From NCBI GenBank assembly GCA_018398765.1, contig JAHBMJ010005851.1, positions 8,612 to 63,752 on the forward strand: 55,141 nucleotides of DNA, given 5' to 3'. Both the position numbers and the translations under genes were made by a program. A model generated the notes under the pieces. That model was not told where the DNA came from, ran no database searches, and worked only from the letters and a program-made list of their open reading frames with translations. This DNA is from Chromera velia (taxonomy: Eukaryota; Sar; Chromeraceae). Shown in pieces: positions 47,843-55,141 of this stretch (positions are counted from its first letter, which is position 1; each line of letters starts with the position of its first letter).

Positions 47843-47968
47843 CCTGTCCCAGTTTTATTTTTTTTTCTTTCTTTTTTCCCACGTTTTCCCCTTTGTTTTC
47901 TTCAGGTTTGTTTCTTTTATTTCTTTTCTCCCTGCCTGTCCGCCTTCCTTTTTTTGTCCTGTACGTGT

Positions 47969-48046
<78 letters not shown>

Positions 48047-48065
48047 GTATGTGTGTGCGTGTGTG

Positions 48066-48099
<34 letters not shown>

Positions 48100-48117
48100 C
48101 TCTCTCTCTCTCTCTCT

Positions 48118-48164
<47 letters not shown>

Positions 48165-48240
48165 CGTGTGTGTGTATGTATATGCGTGCGTGCGTATGCG
48201 TGCATATGCGTGCGTGTGCTTACGTATGGGTGTGGGTGGT
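47645..48240 (+). repeat. Compound TG/CT/TATG microsatellite field
   Basis: The block (TG)n-TATCTCTCTC-(CT)n-GTGTATG-(TG)n occurs twice, near 47750-47840 and 48065-48155. This suggests a segmental duplication of about 315 bases of an already compound microsatellite. Confidence 0.85.
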
Positions 48241-48857
48241 TGTAGGTGGTTGGGCTAGCTTAGCTCGTAAGTAGCTATGTATGTAGGGTCAAACATACAA
48301 TGATTTGAAAAAATTGATTTTTAAAATGTTAAGTTAACTTAAGTTAACTGGACTTGTATGTACCTGTACATATCTACTAGGTACATATGAAGTTAATTTA
48401 CAATTTTGCATAATACTTTTTTTTCTGTTCAATGATTTTTATATATATTTTATAGATGCTATAAATTCAAAAAAATTAGTATTTTAACATTCTAGTGAAC
48501 ACATCATTTTTACGTGTATATTTGTATATAAAAATTAAGTAAATTTTGTAAGCTTTATATGACTGTTCATAGTCTGTTATATTCTAAGTGACTAAGTCAT
48601 ATTCCAATTGGCTACTTTAAAACTTTTGTTACCTTTCCACTATAGTTACTGAGAAAAAAACTGTTACTCTTACATAAACGTATAGTAGGTAAACACTGTG
48701 CCGGCCCTGAAAATAACATACTTGTTTAAAATTTATATGGTTTGACTCAATTTTTTTTTTCACAAAAACCGAACGACAGAAGGAACTCTGGAAGGAATTG
48801 TTAAGAAAAGGAAGAAAGAATGAGGAAAACAATTAAATACATTAATAGATATTAAAG

Positions 48858-48897
48858 AAATATGAAAGAAAGAAAGAAAGAAGGACAGCTAGACATA

Positions 48898-48932
<35 letters not shown>

Positions 48933-49078
48933 GAGATAGAGAGGGTGGATTGAGGAAGGGAAAGCAGAAAAAAATCCAGGAAGGAAGGAAGGAAGGAAGG
49001 AGGGAAGCAAGGAAGGGAAGATCAAAGGAAGAAAAGAAGAAAACGAAGTGTGAAAGGAAGACAGACAGACAGACAGAC

Positions 49079-49112
<34 letters not shown>
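48858..49112 (+). repeat. GAAA, GGAA and ACAG tetranucleotide repeats
   Basis: Runs of GAAA (48865-48935), GGAA (48978-49005) and ACAG (49062-49112) lie next to each other. Confidence 0.92.
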
Positions 49113-49113
<1 letters not shown>

Positions 49114-49455
49114 AGGAAATCTCGAAAGACAAAAGAAAAACACCATGACTCATACAGGGAAGATGCAGGCAGAAGAACGGACCGTCGGTTTCGTTCTTTT
49201 TCCGTCGGTTTCGTTCTTTTTTCTGTTTTCTCATTTTCACCCCACAACAGGCAAAGAAGGCAAGGAAGCAAGGGGGAGGGAGAGAGAGGGAGAGAAGGAG
49301 AAAGAGAACATACGTTGGGCAGCAAAACAAGACCGCTGAATACATGAAGCCCCGGACAGACGCGACTCTGTCTGCACACGATTTATGCACTTGACACGCA
49401 CATTAATTCAGGTTAGATCGATCCGTCCTTCGATCCTCTGTGGAGGATCCTTGCA

Positions 49456-50473
49456 TCAACCCTTGAAAATTTGCCCTAATATCTTTGCTACATTGACCAC
49501 CACCAGCAAGGAAACCCAGGCAGAGAAACCCCCTGCAGACCTCCACGCGTTTCCGCACAGCGTCCCCACGCCATCGATGGCGCACTCCTCCACCAATCCG
49601 AAACAGTTTTCGTCTTTGCTTTCGTAAATGTCTGTCAGCTTCTCACACGCCATTTTAGCGACCTCGAACCCAAAGTTCTCTGTCCCCTGACTGCAGTAGA
49701 CCGTCATGGCAATACATGCAGAGGGACAGATCTTCCGGACACTCCCTCCCTGCTCGTCGCAGATTTCTAACAGATACGGGCACTGCACATTGGCGTAATA
49801 CTTTTTGCAGTTTTCCGTGTTCGCGTAGGCCGTTGGTCTTCTCGAGTCCCAACTGTAGATCGTCTTGTCGAGGTCGGACTCGTACGCACTCGCAGTTGTG
49901 GACGCCAACGCGCTGTAGCTGCCCCTGTAGTCTGCAGGCGCGAAGAAAAAATGCGAAATGGACGTGAACGCTTTTCTTTTGCCATGGAAGGAAACTGAAT
50001 GGATCTGCAGATCATAAGCTTTTAGGAGGAAGCTCAACGTCTAGTCTTGTGCAGTCTCTTTCAATGACGAGGATCTCCAGTGAGGCGTGAGCTGGGTCGT
50101 GTATGCATTTTTCAACGATATATATATAGAGAGACCAAAACGGTGCACTGAATTTGAAGTTCGGTATTCTGGTTACCGGCATGTGCACGTCTTTTCTTTT
50201 CTTGGTGCTTGTTCTTTTCGTGGGATGCTGTGGAGGACACTGGATCTCCCCTTTCTGCGGATTTCTGGCTGTAATACTGAAGCGCATGCATATATACACA
50301 CTCGGTCTACAGGAGTGCATATCCGCATACCCGCATCAGAGACGAAGCAGAGCTTACAACCACTTACCAACGCAGGTGCCTGTAGTGGAGAGTGACGTCA
50401 GACAGCCCTGTACGAGGGGGACACCGACCAAGAGGAGGTGCAGCAGCGCTCGTGGGGAGAAGGCAGAGCACAT
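49456..50473 (-). CDS. Small secreted cysteine-rich protein with hydrophobic C-terminus
   Basis: Two exons, 50473-50368 and 49931-49456, join in phase to about 193 residues. The first is an almost complete signal peptide: MCSAFSPRALLHLLLVGVPL then VQG, with likely cleavage before CLTS. The mature part has about ten cysteines in pairs suited to disulphides (NCKKYYANVQCPYLLEIC, RKICPSACIAMTVYC, KMACEKL, ENCFGLVEEC, GTLCGNAW). It ends in a hydrophobic stretch (FSAWVSLLVVVNVAKILGQI), which suggests a GPI-anchor signal or a single membrane anchor. The Cys spacing loosely recalls Frizzled-like cysteine-rich domains, but I cannot assign the family. It is probably a surface or secretory-pathway protein. 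The donor is GTAAGTGG and the acceptor CTGCAG. Confidence 0.8.
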
Positions 50474-52473
50474 GAAGCGATCCTTTGCTTTGTTCATTTG
50501 CCCTTTTGGAGAAGCACCTTCCCGCTTCGCTCCACAGTGAACGGTAAATCAGAGAGAAGACACAGAGAACGGCCAGCCTCTAAATAGGCAGCTTAGAGAG
50601 TCGTTCATGGGAAGCCTTCAATGAGGCAGGCAGGCAGGGAGGCTGTGTGACTATCTGGACGTTTGTTTGTTCCAATTAATAGTCTCTTTGTGAATCGGGC
50701 TCAAACAACCGTGACTTGTCGAGAGACTCGGCGAATGATGGCACTGTTCGCACTCCAGTAAACTGACCCAGGATTGCGTCAGTGCGTTTCCCTTCAATGC
50801 ACCAAGCAACTGAATCTTCCAGGCTTGAGGTCCGAGCGCTTCATGCATGCATGCATGGATGCAATTGATGATCGATCGCGCGCGAGTCCATATTAAATTT
50901 TTGTGTGGCGCCATGCATGCATGCGTTAATTGTGCATGGATGCATTAAAAATTCGGCGCTCGAGTTAATTAATTTGCGCGCGAGAAACACTGCGAATACA
51001 CAAATTCTTCCTGACAAAAGATCGAATTAATAATGGCCCGGAAAGCGTAGCTGAGGGGCACTTATTCATACAAAGAGTTGAGCTGGGAGGGCGCGTATGT
51101 CACCGCGAATCTACGATTGAAAAATCTGATGCACGCAGATTGAATGTCCCGAAAATAGAGCTATATGTAGCTGAGAGGGCACTTAATTATGAATGAGGAT
51201 CAGAACAAAGTTAATTTCGCTTTCCAGGCCATTCACACGGAGTGCGTCAGATGAATCGGTCGATCTGACGTATCGCCTCGGGGGGCAGCTCAGCTCTACT
51301 GAGATCAGCCGAGAGGCCCTAAGATCGCATGCATCCGCATAACGCATTTTTTCATTTTTTAGGGGGGGATTCGGTTCTGTCTCCATCACGGTCGGTGTCG
51401 CCCAAATTCTCAAACATGCCCCTCAAGCAACTTGCACGGAGCCGCGATCATATTTATAATATTATATACTTCGTTCTTCATGATACGTGCCCCTCCAGTA
51501 TAACTCGTACGGAGTTAATTACATATGTGTTCATATGTGATCCCGAAAAGCATATTTTACGTACGTTGCCGTGGCCCCCGCCATTTGCCCATGCATGCAT
51601 TGTAGACAAGACATGCCCAACATGTAATCAAATTATGGCCGACCCCCTAAATGGCCTGCCGAGGCACTCACCCAACTGGTTGGGTGTATCTCGTATACAT
51701 GCATTGCCTCGGCCCAGGGGGCATGTAAGCAGAATACGGGGCTTAGAACTCTCAACGCTAACGATGTGCATTCAAAGTTCATAGACTATAAGAGTTTGAC
51801 CTAGAGAGGTTCGTACATTATTCCTTCAATCAAGCTAGTCCAACGATCGTTAGCAATCGTTAGCTAATTCGAATGCATGCAGATCGATGTTACTTTATTC
51901 TGTCCTGCGCCAAGCCACACTTATTGAAGTCCGCGCGCGCATCGCCGCGGCGCCACCAGCCTCGCAGCTCCGCCACTCCGCGGGCCCGTCGCGTACTCGC
52001 CGCTCGTAGCCGGCCTACACCTGGCCGCTGCTTCGAAACCGACGTCCACGCTCGGTTCCAGTGCCTGCACACATCTATAACTAATCGATCTCGTGACATT
52101 AATTGATAACATGCACCTGCATACTTCATCGAACTATAAATGAACGAAGCAAGTCGGAATGCAGAGTCCAACACCCATACTGCCACCCTGCATCTATGCA
52201 TGATGCAGGATAGAATTGCTTTCTGCCTCAAATCACTTACCGGGGAATTTTATCTTCCCAAAACTCATACACATGCATTCTACTCCACAAACCTTTTAGT
52301 TCTGCCCATACTGATTTCATCTCTCTACTTCTTAATTGCCACCTACACCTGCCCGTTGCTTGCTTCTCTTTCTCCTGCTATCTCTTCTTTTCTTTGAAGG
52401 TATGCAATGCCTCCTTTGCATATGTCAGGTTGACAGCAGGCTCTCATGATGCATTCTCTTTACTTTCTCCTTT
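50474..52473. other. Intergenic region upstream of the secreted protein and next to the gypsy element
   Basis: No gene supported. ATGCATGC-type palindromic runs lie near 50845-50935. Degenerate copies of the CCGGAAAGC/GGGCACTTA repeat lie at 51034-51240. A GC-rich patch (about 51929-52030) contains an arginine-rich frame without domain support. Confidence 0.6.
51034..51245. repeat. Degenerate copies of the GGCCCCGGAAAGC repeat
   Basis: GGCCCGGAAAGCGTAGCTGA followed by GGGGCACTTA (51036-51065), GTCCCGAAAATAGAGC with GAGAGGGCACTTAA (about 51147-51187) and TTTCGCTTTCCAGGCCATTC with GGAGTGCGTCAGAT (about 51217-51252) are recognisable variants of the repeats at 1470-1620 and 4780-4925. Confidence 0.65.
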
Positions 52474-52840
52474 CTACCACACCAGGTAGTGCGCCTGTTT
52501 GTCTATCTTTCTGTGGTTGAGAATCTCTTTTACTTCATACTCAATCTCTTCTGATGTAGGCAACCGAACAGCAGACAGAGGATCATCCTTCCTTCTCTCA
52601 TACTTCTTCAGGTATGATACATTAATCACATTGTGACCCTTCATTCCTGCAGGGAATATGAGCTCATACGCGTTGCTCCCCACCTTTCTCTCTACCTCGA
52701 ATGGTCCATAAAATACAGGCTCAAGCTTCCCGCTTGGCTTCCTGCTTCTCTTAAAATATGCATTGCGTACAAGCAAAAAATCTTCTGGAGCAAATGAAAC
52801 CTCTTGTCTGTATGGATCTACTTATCGAGCTGCTTGTTCT
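52474..52840 (-). pseudogene. gypsy integrase C-terminal domain and chromodomain start
   Basis: YGPFEVERKVGSNAYELIFP and HNVINVSYLKKY are the usual C-terminal (GPF/Y) features of Ty3 integrases. EEIEYEVKEILNHRK with QAHYLVW is the beginning of a chromodomain, which stops at 52474. In-frame TAA codons lie between 52777 and 52845, separating it from the core. Confidence 0.8.
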
Positions 52841-52845
52841 CTTGC

Positions 52846-53907
52846 TTACTCAAGTCTCTCCTTTGCTCTCATAATTTCTGCCTCTCTGTGATCTGCAAAG
52901 TCTGCTGCTGGTAGACAGAATGACTTAGAACGCACAGAGACAGAAGGCAGGCGAATCGGGTCACGTCCGTACAGAAAGCGAAAAGGAGACATACCTGTGG
53001 CTGGATGCACTGAATCACGATACGCAAACTGACAAGAACACAACCACTTCGGCCAGTCCGTTTGATGCTCGTTCACGAAACAACGTAACATCTGTTCGAT
53101 CGTCTGGTTGTCTCTCTTTGTCTGTCCATCTGACTGTGGGTGTCCTCTTGTGCTCATATTCAATTTTGTGCCCCACAGCCGAGCGAGTTCCTTTCAAAAT
53201 ACAGAGAGAAAACGAGGATCACGGTCACTGACCACTGATTGGGGCATCCCGTGCTCGCAGACAATCCTCTCAAAGACCACCTCGGCTGTCCCTTCCGCTG
53301 TAATCTCTTGTGAAACTGCAGTAAAGAAAGGAGTTTTGGAGAGGCGATCAACCACAGAGAGGATTCTATCTACCTTTTCTCCTTTAAACACCACCCTTGG
53401 GAGTCTAAATACAAAATTAAGAGAAATGGACTGAAAAGAAAATTCAGGAATAGACAGAGGTTGGAGCAATCCATACTGCTTCTCAGTCGGCCTCTTTGCT
53501 CTTTGACAGGCATCACACTTTCTAACGTACTGAACAACCGATGCGTACATATGTGGCCAATAGAAACTCCCTACCAATTTTAAATATGTTTTCTCTGCCC
53601 CCAAATGCCCCCCTACGGCCGTATCATGATGTTCATAGATGAGGTTTCTTTGTAGTCTCTCTGTCGGGACGGCCAGTGTCTCATTGAAATAAAGCAGTCC
53701 GTCTTCTATCTGAAACCTTGGAAGAATCAGCCGCAAATGTCGAGGACCAGGCACCTCTTTCTCAGAGTCTTTGTCAGGGTCTTCAATTTGGAGCCTTGCT
53801 TCAAGCGCTTCCTTTACCTCCGTCCAGAATTTCTCTTTTTTATATCCTTTCCTTATCCTTTCCAGTAATTCCTCATCCGGTTGCACTCTTGATTCTATTT
53901 GCAACAA
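52846..53907 (-). pseudogene. gypsy integrase, H2C2 and catalytic core
   Basis: An HHCC zinc site is present (H in EHHDTAVGGH, then CDACQRAK). It is followed by the core: SLNFVFRLP in place of the usual first-Asp region, then VVSDRDPRF with the second Asp, and HPQSDGQTKRDNQTIEQML around the third acidic region. The phrase SVF-stop-KELARLWGT has a TGA (about 53194-53196) where relatives carry a Trp, so one base change explains it. The first catalytic Asp may already be lost (Asn in SLNF), and the usual Glu appears as Asp in TKRDNQ. Confidence 0.82.
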
Positions 53908-54560
53908 TTAACATACTTTTTTTCTTTCTTTATCTTTTTCTTCTTTCTCAGCGTTCACCCCAGGGCACCTGCTCAGCGCATCTGCCACGCGATTCCGAGC
54001 ACCGGGCACGTACCTCGGAGTGATCCCGATCTCGTCGAACATGCTGACAAATCTGCGCATACGTGGAGACATTAAGGTGCGGTCAGCGGACACATTCACA
54101 TATTTGAGAGACTCATGATCTGACCACACCTTAGTTGTGTGACTAACGTATGGCCTCCACGATTTGACCGCAAACACACTGGAAAGAAATTCTTTATCTC
54201 TGATCGGATATTTGAGCTCTGCTTGTATCATTCTACGTGATGTAAATGCATACGGACGGAGCCAGCCGATCTTAAGATCTTCCTGCATGAGCGCGGCAGC
54301 GAGCGTTTCTGTCGATTCGCATGCATCCACAAAAATTTTGAAGGGACGCGCAGGGTCAGGAATGTAGAGTTCGACAGTATTCTTTACTGCTTGCTTTACT
54401 GCTTCAAAGCTTTCTTCCTCTTTCTTCCCCCACTCAAACGATTTGTTTCCCTTCAGCAATGCATGCAAAGGGCCTGCTTTCTCACTAAAGCGAGTGTTGA
54501 GCCGCCATGCCTGAAGTGCCCGCCGCCATACGCGCTGCTTTATAGATTGATGAGCCATGC
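53908..54560 (-). pseudogene. gypsy RNase H domain
   Basis: SFEWGKKEEESFEAVKQAVK is the RT-RNase H connection. KIFVDACESTETLAAALMQ holds the first Asp, ELKYPIRDKEFLSSVFAVKS the catalytic Glu, VWSDHESLKYV the next Asp and VADALSRCPG the C-terminal motif. The upstream RT homology fades near 54560. The frame ends at a TAA at 53908, directly before the integrase in the same frame. Confidence 0.85.
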
Positions 54561-54843
54561 CGAGCTGCATGCATGCATATGCATGCTTCTTCATGCAATT
54601 TGAATTAATTACAATCAATAGTAGCATGCTCATAAAATGCAATGAGATGAAACGGCTGAACAATGAAAGGAACGAGAATATGCAATGCATCCCGTCCTTC
54701 AGTCTTTCCCTGTAAGAAGACCTTAAGAGACTCTTATGATAAGCTTCTAGTTGAGAAGATCTAGTGGCTTCTAGGGTCTTTCAGTTAGTGTGCCAGATCT
54801 GATTGAATTTCCTTCTTCTCTCTCTCTCTCTGGATTTTTCAAA

Positions 54844-55141
54844 ATGGTCCGGACGAGAGCTCAGAGGAGAAAGGAAAAGGAAGAGGCCAAGAAGAAGGCC
54901 CAAGAAGAAGCTGCAGCTGCACAGTCAAGCAGCAGTGCAGTGACTCTCGATTCCAAACTCGATTCCCTTCTCGAGAAGAAATTAGAAGAAAAGATCGACA
55001 AGATTGTTGAGAAAATTTTGGAAAAGAAAAAGTCCAAAAAAGACAAGAGACGGCAGAATGGTTCTGTTGCTGTGCCGAGCAAGGATGATGACTCTTCTGA
55101 AGAGTCTGACTCTGTCAGTGAGGCAGGGTCTTCCAATTCTT
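54844..55141 (+). CDS. N-terminus of a Lys/Glu-rich coiled-coil protein, possible gag (runs off the window)
   Basis: ATG at 54844 opens a frame that stays open to the window edge. It begins MVRTRAQRRKEKEEAKKK, continues with an Ala/Ser stretch, then a heptad-like Lys/Glu/Leu/Ile segment (LEKKLEEKIDKIVEKILEKK) that should form a coiled coil, and an acidic Ser-rich stretch. Upstream lies a CT-rich leader. The composition and its place beside retrotransposon remains suggest the gag start of another LTR element facing the opposite way. A cellular gene is possible. Confidence 0.5.
   Translation, partial: MVRTRAQRRKEKEEAKKKAQEEAAAAQSSSSAVTLDSKLDSLLEKKLEEKIDKIVEKILEKKKSKKDKRRQNGSVAVPSKDDDSSEESDSVSEAGSSNS

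Larger units (their letters stand above)
46972..49455. other. Intergenic low-complexity region
   Basis: No gene. It contains long CT/TG microsatellites (47645-48240), an AT-rich block (about 48290-48850), and GAAA, GGAA and ACAG repeats (48858-49112). Long frames through the repeats encode only Cys-Val, His-Thr or Ser-Leu dipeptides and are artefacts. Confidence 0.75.
52474..54560 (-). mobile_element. Truncated Ty3/gypsy (chromodomain-type) retrotransposon
   Basis: Reading right to left: RNase H (about 54560-53911), integrase zinc-binding domain and core (53907-52846), integrase C-terminal domain and start of a chromodomain (to 52474). RT before RNase H before integrase is the Ty3/gypsy order. 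The reverse transcriptase catalytic part, protease and gag are missing where they should lie to the right; unrelated sequence and a plus-strand ORF start there instead. All parts share one frame but are broken by at least four stop codons. No LTR was identified. Confidence 0.88.

Noticed and set aside
47511..48274. Long frames of Cys-Val or His-Thr repeats.
   Set aside because: They are translations of TG/CA microsatellites.
1..55141. CRISPR arrays, rRNA, tRNA or bacterial operon features.
   Set aside because: None were seen. The repeats are tandem or dispersed eukaryotic types, and I found no tRNA cloverleaf by eye, though a covariance-model search was not possible.

Overview
This window is nuclear DNA from an intron-rich microbial eukaryote. 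Genes are split into many short exons (18 in one gene), are spread over both strands, and are separated by kilobases of microsatellite and AT-rich sequence. Two degenerate LTR retrotransposons and a 298-base run of N are present. Tandem CCCH zinc-finger genes, a eukaryotic hybrid histidine kinase, abundant (TG)n/(CT)n repeats and a base composition near half GC make a chromerid-type alga such as Chromera velia my best guess. That is an inference from style, not a database result.

Layout, left to right. 1-5468: no gene; dispersed short repeats and a roughly 900-base pyrimidine tract. 5469-13529 (+): a nucleosome assembly protein (NAP1 family), reconstructed in 18 in-phase exons and ending in a CaaX box. 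15064-21275 (-): a decayed Ty1/copia element with both LTRs; the right LTR carries a 191-bp MITE-like insertion with a 7-bp target duplication. 22809-26234 (+): a membrane-bound hybrid histidine kinase. 26235-30492: intergenic, with five copies of a 40-bp tandem repeat. 30493-38855 (-): a roughly 1700-residue M1 aminopeptidase N-like protein that has lost the zinc-binding HExxH and GAMEN motifs, so probably a pseudoenzyme. 39960-43172 (+): three CCCH zinc fingers apparently spliced to an ACT/DUF2241-type domain otherwise known to me from bacteria. 44875-46971 (+): a second, unrelated CCCH gene with frame breaks and an in-frame stop. 49456-50473 (-): a small secreted cysteine-rich protein with a hydrophobic tail. 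52474-54560 (-): a truncated Ty3/gypsy (chromodomain-type) element with several in-frame stops. 54844 to the window end (+): the start of a lysine-rich, coiled-coil ORF, possibly a gag of another element.

The genes do not form one pathway. Shared features are architectural: introns nearly always end in TGCAG, many donors begin GTC rather than GTR, and TG/CT microsatellites often run directly into the 3' splice site. The best leads are the CCCH-ACT fusion, the dead M1 peptidase, the GTC donors, and a dispersed GCTTTCCGGGGCC repeat family. All exon structures come from reading splice signals and phase by eye and need transcript support.
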